Shown: piece after piece, positions 1 through 12,921 of the stretch
Numbering within the stretch: the first letter of the stretch is position 1
How the letters are laid out: each line of letters opens with the position of its first letter
NCBI GenBank assembly: GCA_030386875.1
Contig: CM059563.1
Span: 49,665,602 to 49,729,601, forward strand
From: Morinoia aosen
Lineage: Eukaryota; Arthropoda; Malacostraca; Amphipoda; Talitridae
Length of the DNA stretch: 64,000 nucleotides
Direction of reading: 5' to 3'
Made by a program: the position numbers and the translations under genes
The notes under the pieces: generated by a model
What the model was told of the DNA's origin: nothing
The model's input: the letters and a program-made list of their open reading frames with translations, nothing else
The model's database searches: none

Positions 1-1217
1 CGAAGCGTGATGCATTGTCGTGCCGGAATAACTCAACCCGCCATGGACTTTCAAGACAACGCAAGCTTGCAGCTTTTAAGGTACAAACAACACACTTGAA
101 ATGTTCTATGCTACAGGACTTTCATAGATCCTGGTTCTATCAGAGTTGCTGGACTACACATACAATGTAGCCTATAATTACGCCAAAAATCTTAGGTGGG
201 AAACAGTAGGCACTAATAGAATAAGCATAACTTCTTAATGCATCAAAAGGCTAAAAAATACTGTCATTATTGAAGGCAAACAAGTCATGGAGATGGGGCT
301 TGACTGTGAACTTTCCAACAACTGTACCTATTACCTTGTTGTGAACATAATGGACTCACGCTTTTCCATTCACTAAAAATAATATACGTAGCTGGAATGC
401 TAACGAGTTTGTAATGGAATCAAGCTTTTGAGATTTTAGGTAACGGAGCATGAATACTTTCGAACTAACAAGAATCAGTGAACACATGTTTAGTACGGGT
501 TTTCGCACTGGTTGTAACAAATGTCAAAAGGTACCAATTGATCATGGCTAACCCGTTCTTAGAAAGTATACTAGTACAGTCTCATTTCAACGACTTGAGT
601 CAAAACGTAACTTCCATTATTTACATTGTCAAAATTTCGAACTAAGAGTCAAGCGCATCTCGAGCTTCGTCGCCTTTACTGCAAGCTCAAAAGCCGGCCT
701 CTAATTGTAACAACCATTAAATGCAATTAATTGAATAGCATGAGCAATGGTCACAATTATCTTCCAGCGATGATGAAGCGCGCTAGGGTTTAGCCACCTG
801 GCGTTCGAGGCAAAAACTCAATTTCAGAGCTCTGGGGGAGTAGTTTTTTGCATTGTCACGAAGCTCTTTGATGTCGAGAAGGAAGGTTGAAGCAGCAGCT
901 GCAGCCATTATTGTGGACACGTTGCAGAGCGGTCTCATGAGATCTTGAGGTCAGGGAGATGCAAAAAGGAACGGCCGCTAGATCGAAGTGAGTCTAGTAG
1001 GCCCTCGAAACGACCTTGCCTGGGGCATCGAAATACCCGACGCTCGATCTACGCTCGAGTTCAGCAATTTTTGAGCTGATGTGACTGATAGGAACCGGAG
1101 AGCAGCCATTCAGGTTCGCAGGAAACGGGAAAAAATTATTATTAAGAATGAAGAGCTCGCAGATACGCGTTCCCTCCGTGCATCTGAATCTCAGGCTCGC
1201 ACTCACTCCCGTGTAAC
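1..1217. other. Non-coding, probably intronic sequence
   Basis: No open frame with coding character or splice context is visible. The composition is ordinary AT-rich sequence with a more GC-rich patch at about 770-1,200. I recognise no repeat family here. Confidence 0.5.
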
Positions 1218-1232
1218 TGAACACTACGATGA

Positions 1233-1555
1233 TTAGATGACAGATTAGATGTTAGTTTAAGGCACCATAACAGCAACAAAGGCGTTCCTAAGAGAGGAAG
1301 GAAGAAAGTACCATTAAGTATGGAATTGAGGAATCTATGCACAAGGTGCATAGACACAGTAAGTTATCAAAGAAGTTTATGAAACAAAACAAAGTTGAAG
1401 AAAAAGTAGTAGGTGCTGAAAAACAGGACAGCAGAGAACCAAAATATATGGTTCTTGACATAAAAAACTTTTATTTTAACAAAAAGAAAACCTACATAAT
1501 TCTCGGCTAGGGACCTCACATTTTTCTCCTCGGAGTGCTAATTCCCAGATAAAAC
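1233..1555 (-). mobile_element. Family A short retroposon, 5'-truncated copy
   Basis: The family A body is present from the TTAG-type tail at the left to the conserved block ending near 'attcccag'. The terminal hairpins that close full copies on the right are missing. The copy is flanked by a direct repeat of about 15 bp (1,218-1,232 and 1,556-1,570, 12 of 15 identical). A missing right end inside an intact target duplication means the element was copied from its left end. This fixes its 3' end at the left and its sense as the minus strand. Confidence 0.8.
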
Positions 1556-1700
1556 TGAACACCACGAATAACCTTTTTTATTACTTGAAAGTAAATTTAC
1601 GTGAATGATAGTATTAATTACTCTATAAATGAACATTTTATATCGGTATGTTTCATCAATTTTATAGAATAGAGTGAGATATTTTACCAATTGGTTACTC

Positions 1701-1701
<1 letters not shown>

Positions 1702-1744
<43 letters not shown>

Positions 1745-1773
1745 CCACCAGGCAGCAGCAGCAGTAACCACCA

Positions 1774-1812
<39 letters not shown>

Positions 1813-1950
1813 CACCAGGCAGCAGCAGCAGTAACCATCAGGCAGCAGCAGCAGTAACCATCAGGCAGCAGCATCAGCAGCAGCAGCAGCAGTAACCATC
1901 AGGCAGCAGCATCAGCAGCAGCAGCAGCAGCAGCAGAAGGGCAGCAGGTG
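1702..1950. repeat. Compound CAG microsatellite/minisatellite
   Basis: Runs of CAG are broken about six times by the same short spacer, TAACCAYCAGG, so the array is a higher-order repeat rather than a simple trinucleotide tract. CAT interruptions occur in the last third. Translated runs of S, Q, A or L across it are a by-product of the repeat. No splice or start context suggests that it is coding. Confidence 0.95.
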
Positions 1951-4767
1951 GCAGGCGCAGGGCCGCGAGGCACAACAATCAGAGGTGACATTCGTTACAA
2001 TTTCCAACGAATTTCGTGCGAACAACTTTAACGATTTAATGGTAATTCAGCACTCACGTTTAATGTACGTGTAAAAGCCTAGTACAAACTATTGACAATG
2101 ACTGCATGCTTACTTTTTCGTGTTTCGTATCGAATTTTATGTATTTGACAACGTACTGCTAAGACCGCTCGGATATTTCAGGGGCTGGCAGGTGTGAAAA
2201 TTTTATGATTCCATCACTCAGTGTATTAATAATAAACATTGTCAGTGCAGTTAGATATCTGTGGATATATGTGAAAAATTTTTCAAGGGGCTTCAAGCAT
2301 TCATAATTGTGATTCAACAATAATTCTTCTTCCTCGGGAGCACTCTTCACTTGACGTAACTTTACCACGAAACTCGAGAGACTTTGTACATGTGTTACCA
2401 AACGACCGCAAAATTTGCCTGTCTTCATTTCTCACAACTTTTAATGCGAGTGAAAAATCGCAGGAAAAAATAAAAATTTAAAGTGAGGAGAACTATACAT
2501 GCGATCACAAAACGAAAACGAAGACCTTGAGAAAAAAAATACGGAGGCTTTGTACCTAAGCCCGCGTCCTAACGCAGGAGAGACAAGATCAGGCAAAAGG
2601 GCGAGGAATAATTAAAACACCACACGAGAGTCCTGCAGCAAGCATTGCTGATTAAGCTGCAGTTAGCTAGTGATCCCAGTGGGCAGCGCTACTTCCCTCC
2701 AGATACTGGAAAATTTAGAGTTGAGAGCGCACATTTGAACAGCAGCACATCCCCGAGGATTCAAGGTTCCAACCTTGCATAAGTCAAAGTACAGTTTATT
2801 AGCACAAGTTGATTTAAAAGCACACATTAAATTACTAGATAACACCGATTTGAAGATGATTACTGCACACAAAAGACTCATCACCAAAAGTTTTGCTGCG
2901 CACGATAAAAGCTCGAAGTAAAGGCCAAAATGTGAAAAGTTCTTCGACAAGCTGACGGAATGAGCACCTCACGTCTGCAGGTAGAGACGAGCAAATCTTA
3001 TTGGAGTCAAAATTGCAAATAGCAATCATTAATCTGGGGCCTGGATAGGATAGCTGTAATTGTGTCTCGCCAGAGTACAGAGCGTCGCAAGCAGGAGCAG
3101 CCGCCGCAGCCTCGGTACAACCGGTTAGGCTTCTTTGTTTTAGGCGAGTTTTGCAGACGCATTTATTAATCCATACGAAGAAAATAAAACGAGCTCCGAC
3201 CTCAGTAGCCGCTCAAAATAAATTTAAAATGAACGCTGCGAAGCGGATGTTCTCATCTCATCTTTCATTGGCTTTGAACAAAATTTCGTGAAAAAGGAAC
3301 GACAAGGAGTTTCTACGCGTAAGTATCAATGATGAAACATAAAATATGTAAAATAAAAACCACAGGAAATAAAAGCTAAACAAATTGAAACAGAAATGAT
3401 GACGCAATTGACAAAAATCTAGGCAATTTTATAGTGAATTTAAATCCGTTTACGACTTAGGTCCAAAAACGTTAGATAGAATAAAGAACATTGTGAACTT
3501 GGAACCTGGACTGGTGAGAAGTTCGCATGTTTGGTAAAAGGCGTGATTACTTTATTTATCTATTCACTTTATATATTTGTTCTTAACATGAAATTTTTAG
3601 TAATACATTTCAAAAATAGTGGATGTTCAAAAAATTAAAGTCAGTTTATGACTTACCTGGTTTACTTCATCGAATACAGTCATAGATTGGCCGCATACAG
3701 TAGCTTAAAATATATACCCAACTTAGAATTTATTCCATAATAAAATTAGGCCCACACTATGCGTACAAAATTTAGCTACTTTACTTCGAAGAAATACTCA
3801 ATTTTACCCTTATTTTAATGCCTTCACACGTGTACATTGCACTACTGCACAATTAGGCTTCAGAACAAATAGAAACATAAGAGGCACAGGCGTAGTGAAG
3901 GAGTAATGCCTTAAGATGATTATCAACTAAATTAAATGATCTTCGTGTTTGATCGAACGTTTTGGGACAAATTGGTTACTGCAGCGCAAAATTTAGTCTC
4001 CGTATCCGAAGACCGAAAATTTTACGCGTCTGAAAATGAAAGACGAAAGACGATTTCCGCCCGAAGACGAAATATTTCTCACGCCGGTACATTGATTAAA
4101 GAACTGATGTCGCTGGTGTACGTGAATGATGCAGTGATTTTTGGAAGCACGAGTGCACTGTTACCATAAGCTCTACTCACTGAGTCGTTGATATAGCTGA
4201 CTGTGTGAGAGACCAACGCTACGTAACGCGACTCACCTGAAGAATAAAAGAGAAATAGGCATTATAACTAAGAAAAAAAAATTGGTTAGCAATGCACAAT
4301 GAAGCCAATAAAAGCGTTTAGTTAAAGTGGAAGTATTGATGCAATAGAAACCTGAACCCAACAAATTTAGCAGACAAGTCTGCATGAGACGATTGTGCGA
4401 AAGAAACTAATTTAACGATAGCACATTTTCACGAAAGAAATGCTATGCAATTCGTTCTATAAACACAGGCACCGAAACCTTACTGAACAATATAAAAATC
4501 AGCCAAATCGGTAAACACACGCAAAAGTGAACTACGAGACTAAATACTGAGCACTGCAAGTAAGTGAAGCAAATAATTGCTATAGTCACCACAGCTACTC
4601 ATAACCAGAATCAAGCACTGTATCAGTTCCGCAATGGATTAAATTTCATCGGAATTAATTGAAAAACTCAAATGACAATGATAACGGGAGTTTCGACTGC
4701 ACTCGAATAGAATCAACAAAAGCTCAACAGATGTACGTCGGAATTGGATTAGACTAGAAGTTCGTTC
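1951..4767. other. Non-coding, probably intronic sequence
   Basis: No supported gene lies here apart from the weak micro-exon candidate at 3,657-3,703. The right part is strongly A-rich on the + strand. No known repeat family is recognised. Confidence 0.5.
3657..3703 (-). CDS. Possible 47-bp micro-exon
   Basis: On the minus strand this short segment ends in a perfect CAG|GTAAGT donor and starts after a TTTTAAG acceptor. It is open in one frame and would give about 15 residues ending TVFDEVNQ. It would enter in phase 1 and leave in phase 0. The strong exon at 44.9 kb leaves in phase 2, so at least one unseen exon would have to intervene. The donor is good but the acceptor's pyrimidine tract is poor, and a chance match is quite possible. 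Confidence 0.2.
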
Positions 4768-5080
4768 ACGCCTCTTTAACTACAACAAAAAAATTGCCAA
4801 GAAAAAAAGGAAGAGGGCACCATTCACCACGGAACTGAGGGAGAAGAAAATCTTTGCACAAGATGCGTCCCCTACATGCTGCGCTAAGCAACAACAAGAT
4901 CGAAAGAAGTTCGTACAATATGAAATTTTAAGAAAAGTACCAAAAATGACGGCAGTGAACCGAAAAAATATTGTACGAAATAAAACAGAAAACCTATTCA
5001 ATCTTAATTAAAAGAAGGCCTGCCTAACCTTCAGCTCGGGACCTCGCACCATATCCCGTCGAGCGATGTCAGAATTAGAA
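4768..5080 (-). mobile_element. Family A retroposon, old degraded copy
   Basis: Family blocks appear in order: the tail-side 'gcctctttaactacaac', the purine-rich block, 'ggcagtgaaccgaaaaa', and 'aggcctgcctaaccttcag'. The right end breaks down after 'gagcgatgtcag' and I see no terminal hairpins or target duplication. Divergence is much higher than in the copy at 23.0 kb. Confidence 0.7.
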
Positions 5081-6547
5081 TATCGTGGAAAATTAGAATT
5101 TCTTAAAAGTGCATTGATGCACACATAAATATTTATTCGAAATCAAAGTTAAAATTACAATAGAAAGTAAAAATAGGGAGCACACATCAATGCACTTAAA
5201 TAAAAACAGCCATGGTAAAGCATCAAAATTTCAAGGTAATAACAAAGAACTTCAAATCGTTTTAACGAATCGTTTCAAGCCGTCATAATCTGCAAAAGAA
5301 AAAAATATCCATGCCTTGAATAACAAACTAGACAAATTCACAAAATTACTCGCCAAGTATTCAAATTAGAGTCTAAATAAAATAATGACATAACGTAAAA
5401 AATGGAATAAACATAAATATCAGAACTTCACTACCCAGTACAATAATTGCGGGTTAGAACAGAAAAATAAAAATATAGGATAAAAATGTATTAGTATATC
5501 TTACAGATCATTCACCAACGCTGCAAAAAAGTTTCAAGAAATATTATGCTGGGTTAAATATAAAAAATGGGGAACTAGCCAAAGTCATTTTAAAAAAATG
5601 CACTCAGTGATGAAGTACATAAACCTGACACTAAACCAAACTACCAATTGAGATGCAGTAGTTAAGTCTATCCAGAAAAGTACCCCCGGGAGAAAATCAC
5701 TCACAAGTCTACGGGCTTCTCAACCCACAGTTCAGTTACGCGTGATTCGACATGGGCAATGACTTCAGGCGAGCGCACGCAAGCAAGTTATTCATGAAGA
5801 TGCAATAGAAATGAAATGCATCCCTCGGTTAATTAAGTAGTGGAAAACTCTTTACCTTACTAGGTATTATTGCTCCATCAGCTCGGGTCACAGATGTAAG
5901 AAAAAAAGCATAGGGATATTTTTTTGGAAGGCATGAAACGTTCAAAACAGAAGCTATAAAGACATCTAATCAGATAGTGTTAACAAGGCAAGAGGTCTCT
6001 CGGAGTTAGGGACGAGGTAAGGAATCGTTATAGCGTACCTGAAACGGCTACCTTCTGAACAAATACATGTTTTCATGATAACAAAAATTGCAGATTAACA
6101 AGAAGTAACCAAGTCGCATGAAAGCATTTCATGGCAGAAGCTCCCAACACGAAGGTATGAGGCATACGCAAACTTAAAAGAGAACTTTCCAAAAAAATGG
6201 ACTTTACTTGCCCAAATTTAGGAACCACAAAGTATAGTATTGAAAATACTCTCTGAAATGCTCAAGCGTAGCAGTCCCGAGCTGTGTGAAAGAGAAAACA
6301 GCATTACTTTTCCCGGGACGTAACGCACGTAATTGGCGGGTGTACTGTTATGATCATTAACTCTGTTGCAAGGGGCAAAAAAATAGATAAAATATTCGTT
6401 TGTACTTACGTTGTCATTTCATAACACAATTCAAATAAAACATCGCGTGAAATGCGTACAACTGAAAGTGAATTAAGACACTCTATTTGTAACTTACGAG
6501 GGAAACATAAGGGTTAATTAACACAGGGGGCCCGAACACATCAGAAG
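5081..6547. other. Non-coding, probably intronic sequence
   Basis: A-rich on the + strand (for example 29 A against 13 T in 5,281-5,340). No coding signal, RNA gene or recognised repeat. Confidence 0.5.
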
Positions 6548-6914
6548 ATTAGATTTGGTATTAGTTTAAGCCTCTTATAACGTAACAAAGGCGTTTTAGA
6601 GCGAGGAAGGAGGGAGGCATTACTCAGTATGAACTTGAGAGGCATCACTTAGAATTTATGCACAAGGCGCATAGAAACAGTAAGTTCGAATGAAGTTTGT
6701 GAAAGAAGATGAAATTTAAAGAAAGTATAGTAGGTGATGAAAACAGGATAGCAGTTTAACCGAAAAAATATCGTACTTAATAAAACAAAAACAAAAAACG
6801 CTACTTTGTTGCAATAGTGTTAGAAGGCCCACTTTACTCTCAGTTTGGGACCCCACATCTTCCCTTGAAAGTACTTATCTCCATAGGTACAGTAATTGTA
6901 TACCCCTCCGGGGG
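6548..6914 (-). mobile_element. Family A retroposon, full length
   Basis: A complete copy runs from 'ttagatttggtattag' to a terminal palindrome here reading CCCCTCCGGGGG. The flanks 'cacatcagaaga' and 'cacgcacgaagga' look like a decayed target duplication. The last hairpin's loop has changed while the stem still pairs. Confidence 0.8.
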
Positions 6915-9552
6915 TACACGCACGAAGGAACAATATAACTAATTATATTCTTTTTACATGATTTCCGAAAGAGGACGCCGTTTCCGCATTTGATGACAAC
7001 GTCGGGTATAGGTCCGATAACTGTATCGAACAAGTGTTCGTAAATACAGAAAGCCATATTACTCAATCGAACTAAAATAGTTTTGAGCTCATATTAGACA
7101 GTCACGTACACAAATGTTCGACCCTACGAACATCATGGTTTTTTCTTTCATCACTCTACCCAATGAGAAACGAGTTTACAAAAATTTCAGTCAATGATCT
7201 CCAGAAGATCAACGAACTTGAAACGAAATGCTTCAATTTTCAGTGGGAGTCTTCATTCGAAGAGCAATGGAGAAGTTATAATTTGATTACAGGGCGGGGG
7301 CTAAGAGGAATATCACACCCTGCCATTACGAAGACACGTCTCATTCTTCTCCTCCCTCACGAAGATGCCAGCACCATTTACCAGGACACGTCCGATAGAG
7401 CTGGCATTTACGCAGCGTCCCTACCCGAGGACGGGCACTCAAAGCCACATCGTGACGCGCGGCGATGCACCTTCATCAATAAGCGCCGGCCGAGTGAGGC
7501 AACGCTAACCGCAACGCGCAAGCGGTTATCCAAGTTGCAAAATAAACTTGAACAAGCGGTAATCTAATCGTGGCCCCAAATTGCGGCGTGTCAACTCATG
7601 ATGGAGCGCTCATTGCTGTCATCTTCATACTCGAAAGGAATCGCGTACACCACGACGCCGGTGAGGAAACCGCGCTAAAAGTGAAAGAGAACGCGCGTGC
7701 TTCCATGAAAACAATTTCGTTGCCGATGCATTCACTGCATTACCGTATGGGAGTGTAGAATACATCTTAGTGAAATGGAGTACTATCTTACTAATTTAAA
7801 TAAAACAAGTTAAAACAATTTGTATGCAAAAAATTTCTGGTGGGTGATATTTTTGCCAAAATCAAGTATGATTGAATATCTTATTAAAGGCTCAATGTTA
7901 GGGTATCCAGAAAATGCTAAAGACAAGCAATGAAATAAAAACACGTCATGGAAAATAATATTCACGCATAAAATCATTAATTTATTCTATAAATCCAACA
8001 TAAAGAGAAAACTTTGAAGGCCTCATAGAAGTGACGATAAACACTTTAATTTAACAAGCATTTGGAATACCATAAATGCATGGAAGATTAAATGAGTTTA
8101 TTGACTCCAATGCTCAATCTAAATACGCGAAACATGTGTTGTATCGATCGTACGTGGTTAACCTAGTACATCATAGCTCATGCACATATCATGGCGTATC
8201 AACTGAAATGTTTTCTAGACTAATTTTCTGGAGTTAAACTGTACCTCAAAATTGATAATCGAAGGATGGAAAATTTACACCACAAACATTTTAAAAGAAA
8301 AAATGCCTTCGAATCAGCATAACGACATGCAGCGTTACGTCAGGCAAACAAGCTGAGGAATGCTGTGCATCACGAAATGTCTGGCACTGAATGCCTTTTG
8401 TGACGACTTTCGTGATGATGCAACCAGGGATAGCCGAGGTCACTCACAAACCGTAAGAATCAGTGACTTAAACTTAAGAGCACGAGGACATTTTTCCAAA
8501 ACCTTCGCTCCCGGAACGCTCGCACTCAATAGGAAGTGAAGAACATCATTCGTTTCTGCATTTGATTGAAGAGCAATGGATGACAGATGCCACACGCGCA
8601 GCGGCGCCCTGCCCCTCAGGTTCCTTTCACCGCAGATTATCAGAGCGGCCATCGAGCGAATTTGTCGCGAGCTGCGGCGGGCATCAACAAAGAGGTCGGG
8701 AATCACGACTGCGACACTCGTTGCGCACACGTGAACTAGCGTGAACAGCGAGCGCAAGAGCTGTGCTCATTCACCGCTGTAACAAACTAGCCACACGCAC
8801 CAAGTTGGTTCTCGTAAGAAGAGGAAAAAATGCGTAGATTCCAACTGGGCTTCCCTGTTGCAAACGAATGTGTTTGAAATTATGCCGACATCGAGTGCAA
8901 TGCATTTTTAGAGTTCACTAATTGGTTCCCGCTAGAACTTCATGAAGGACTAGTTCGAAGTATTCTCTATTTCTCTCCGAGACGAAGAATTAAATACAAA
9001 ATACAAGCAAGAAATAACAGAAAGTTCTTGTACCGACATACCTAAACTTATTGCTTCATTCCCTGGTTTGTCTTAATTGTCTTACGCGATGTTAACGCAG
9101 ATTGAAATGCATAGATGATCAATGTATCCTTTTTCACTTCAAAACTGAACCGTTAGAAAAAACAGGTGTGTCAATCGAATGCGTTCAAAAATTTTTGCAG
9201 AGCGGGCGCGTTACAAAAACGCAAAAAAAGTATCGAGTGATATATTGTCAGAAGACACTATAGCTGATCGTTGGTTGTACCAAACACCGGTGCTTTTGAG
9301 CGACACTGCAGAGAATAAGAAAACGAAGACCTTGTCTACGTCACTACACGGAGAATACCTTACGGTACGTGATTCTGCGGGGGGTAGCAGCAGGGTCAAC
9401 ACTGAAGAGTCCAATTCTTCAGGCTCAACCAACGAATACAAGCTTCACGAGCATATCTCCCCAAGCACAGCTCGCGAATCGTACATTTTTTCCGTTGACT
9501 GAAAAAATATCCGATCACCTTATTGGCTAGCTTTTTACGAAACGAAATCACT
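6915..9552. other. Non-coding, with unexplained GC-richer patches
   Basis: Two patches, about 7,330-7,560 and 8,560-8,760, are clearly more GC-rich than their surroundings. The first lies in a 134-codon open frame (7,163-7,567, +) that I do not recognise and that lacks splice or start support. I cannot assign either patch to a gene or a repeat. Confidence 0.4.
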
Positions 9553-9907
9553 TTTAGTTAGACATGTGAATTCAAGCCCCTCTAACCGGGATAAAGGCGT
9601 TCCAAAGAAAAGAAGGATGAAAGTCGCATTTAGTATGGAGTTAAAAGAACGCGTAATTTGTGTACAAAATGTGTTATCTCGCATAAAACAGTAAATTAAG
9701 AAGAAAGGCTGTAAAATAACATTAAAATCGAAGAAGAAAGTGATAGGTGCTGAAAAGCGGGATAGCAGTGAATCGAGAAAGATAGCCAAAAACGGCACAG
9801 AAATCATTTTATTTCAACAACAAGAAGAGTACTAATTATGGGACCTCACATTTTCCCCACTGGAGCACTAATTCTCATAGAAAAAATACTTGTATCCCCC
9901 AGAGGGG
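9553..9907 (-). mobile_element. Family A retroposon, full length but diverged
   Basis: Family blocks are all present, ending in 'tgtatcccccagagggg'. The internal 'gtgatactg' type blocks and the A-rich stretch carry many substitutions. No clear target duplication remains. Confidence 0.75.
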
Positions 9908-12025
9908 ACCATTTCAAATTCATTATTCACACTGTACGGTATAATACATTCTGTGCAGAGTTGCAACGGAACTTGCGTCATTCGTTCACAGAGCAACCGC
10001 GCGCCGTAACATCGTATAAGACGCTCATATATTCGACCATAAGCCTGTAAAGCGCGGTAACAAGCACAGTTGCGCGTAAACAAAAAAGTTACACCACGCT
10101 ACTATGACTGTTTGACCACTGACAAACTACGTTGATTTTTCTTGCCGATATAAAGCACAGTCACTCTGGGGAATAAAAATCAAAAAGAATAAAAAAGCCA
10201 AGCAAATAATCAGCAAAATTTAGGTCAATCGTTCACTTCTGAGAACCAAGCGTCCATCAAATGTTCTGCGAAAAAGAAAAATGCATCGAAGATTGAATCG
10301 GAGCATGTGTCCCGATGTCAATACAGCACAAATTGGGAAATAGGACAGTTATTCCACCAATAAACTTGGCTCAGTCTGTTCAAGCAAAGACCCACTATTA
10401 AAATACAAGGAGTTCGTCGTTCTCGAATAAGGACAAGGAGGGGCGGGCAAGCCAAAGACAATTCCAGCATGTAACTGCACAACCGCCACGATTTGTTCGG
10501 CCACTCTTCAGCCCATATTTAGAGCTGGCTTTCAGGGAGAGAGAAAAGACAGAAGGGAACTGCCCAGAAATACTCAAAGACGGACCTCATTTGTTTTATC
10601 CTTTCACATTGCACATGCAAATGGAAGTTACACGAAGCACTCAAGGGGACCATAATTGCAGCTTCACCTCTCGCCATAGTTAGGCTATTACTGAACACTT
10701 GCCGTGCCTTGCGGCTCATCAAAGCGGCCTGACGCATAACAGAAGCAGCTTGTACACGAGACGGCTTGGTGGCTTTGTCAAGAGTGCCGGACACGAGGCA
10801 ATGATCCAACGATGCTGCACGGTCTCTCCCCAAGCTCTCAAGGAGAAAGTAATGCGGACTTTCTTCGTTAAGCTGAGGACGTTCGTTGTTCTCTCACAGA
10901 TCCGGGCTTCAAGGTGACGCTAATAAGATCGGATGAGGTGGCAATACCGAGGTCGGTCGATTGGTCGTCGGTCCAGTGGTCGACAAAGACCCGTAGGAGG
11001 ATCTGTACGACCACCGGCAGGGCTCGCATCGTACACATCTCACACAATTCGGAGAACGAAGCTTAACTCAATCTGATTATAGAGAAAGGAAAGAAATTTA
11101 AAAACTCTAAAACACAGTGAAAAAAGTTTCTAATAGAAATCGAGATTCATATTTTTGAGCATTATTATTCAAATAAAGCGGCACATTTCCATTAGTAACA
11201 TGAATGTCAGATGAACTCAGCTTTCATCAGCGGAGAGGAAGGAATGAAGATACCACACATGATAACGAATGGAGACTGGAACCGAGATATGAACCGAAGC
11301 CTATTTTTCCAGTGTTAAAATTATGTTGACATTCGAATCTAATACTTGCCATAAAAGAATAATATGAAAGTATCCAATGGAGAAGTGCATCATGCAATTA
11401 TGATGGGTTAGGCAGAAAATTAAATTCAAAATTTAAATTCTTAATGCTTGAGAATGAGCTTGTACGCAATGAACCATGGCGTGGTGAAAATTGAAAATAT
11501 GCAATAAATGCTTTGAAAGCCCATTAACGGCGGCAGTTTGCAAACATTTATCTAAGTTTAATACGAGAAGTCACATTCTGTCAACAAATTCCGATGCTAG
11601 TTCGGAAATCGCAACCTTTTTCATAACGCCTTCAGAGTTGTACAAGCTCATACTGACAATTAGTGCATGCACAACCAATACGCTGGCTGTCACATCAGTG
11701 AAAAATGCTCGCTATTACGAATGAAATATTACAAATACGTTAAGTATTCCACAGTGCAAAAGTATCCTAGTGTGTAGTCTAATTTTCATTCAGTGATGTG
11801 GAATATATTCTGTTTTTAATAGCTATCATGATGTGTTTAGGACAGATATTCTTCAGCAACTATTCTCACATTTTCTAGGGAACGTTCTTCCCAGCAACAG
11901 AGTACGAACAGCTCTGATGAATTTCCAACACATTTCAAACCTCCAAAATTCCGAAGCATGCTGGCAGGAAACACCTCATGCAAGAAAAACCAAAGTATGT
12001 TAGCGCTCCGCTTATATATTAACAA
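9908..12025. other. Non-coding, probably intronic sequence
   Basis: A GC-richer patch at about 10,690-10,920 has open frames on both strands but no recognisable protein or splice sites. The rest is A-rich on the + strand (29 A against 10 T in 10,141-10,200). Confidence 0.5.
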
Positions 12026-12036
12026 TACAAGGTATA

Positions 12037-12459
12037 GATGAAATTAATTAGATCAGATGTTAGTTTAACCCTACCTATCCGCAACAAAGACGATCCGAAT
12101 AGAGGAAGGAGGATTAGATTAGCTGTTAGTTTCAGCCTCCATTACCGCAAAAAAAGCGTTTCAAGGAGGAAGGAACCATTTAGTATGGAGATAAGGGACC
12201 GCGGAATCTATACAGAAAGGGCATAGAAACAGTAAGATGAGAAAGAAGTTCATGAAACCACATAAAAATTGAAGAACAAAGTAGTAGGAGTTGAAAAACA
12301 GGACAGCAATAAATTGAAGAAAAGATGGTCCTTAACATAACAAAAAACATTTTACTTCAATAAAAGGAAGGCCTGCCTAACTCTCAGCTCGAGCTCTCAC
12401 ACTTTTCCCTGGGAGTGCTAATTCCCATAGATTCACTAGTTGAACCACCCTGAGGTGAG
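12037..12459 (-). mobile_element. Family A retroposon with duplicated 3' end
   Basis: The tail-side 75 bp occurs twice head to tail: a partial unit at about 12,037-12,112, then a complete unit to 12,459. The composite as a whole is flanked by an identical 11-bp repeat, TACAAGGTATA (12,026-12,036 and 12,460-12,470). Both units therefore arrived in a single insertion. This fits template jumping during reverse transcription or a partly dimeric source RNA. Confidence 0.85.
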
Positions 12460-12470
12460 TACAAGGTATA

Positions 12471-12909
12471 ATAACAACTCATTTCCTCATTAAAATTGAT
12501 TTAAACAAAGAGTTCATGCACTTAAGTAAGGCATGGATCACATGCGTACAAGATAAATTGCGCTGTTTTAATGATGCATCACCAAGGTAAAAAAGTATTG
12601 CACATTGACGGCACCACGCATGCGCAAGCCCTAAAACACTGACAAAATCAGAAACTTTACTACCAACATAAGTAGGCATAGCTTCGTTTTTTAAAATGCG
12701 CATGGTTCTCTGGTGTGCGCATGGTTCTCCATCAGGTACATGAAGTATTTAAGAATTATAAGTTCAATTTCAGAGTAGTTTACCTTACTGGCAGGATTTG
12801 ACTTTTATGTGAATAATTAGAAATACACGATTTGATGTACATAATTCAACATCAGTCTTCAAATCTCAATAGCATTATTCCTGAAATTCCACACCACCCT
12901 CTTCATCGT
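12471..12909. other. Short non-coding spacer between two family A copies
   Basis: No coding or repeat signal except a short direct repeat, 'gcgcatggttctc', at about 12,699-12,727. Confidence 0.45.
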
Positions 12910-12921
12910 TTTTCTTGAAGG

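Noticed and set aside
1538-1895. Poly-leucine, poly-serine and poly-glutamine open frames
   Set aside because: They are translations of the compound CAG repeat. No start, splice or conserved context supports coding.
8440-8757. 105-codon minus-strand frame in a GC-richer patch
   Set aside because: No splice sites or domain, and it overlaps an equally open + strand frame. Kept only as an unexplained GC patch.
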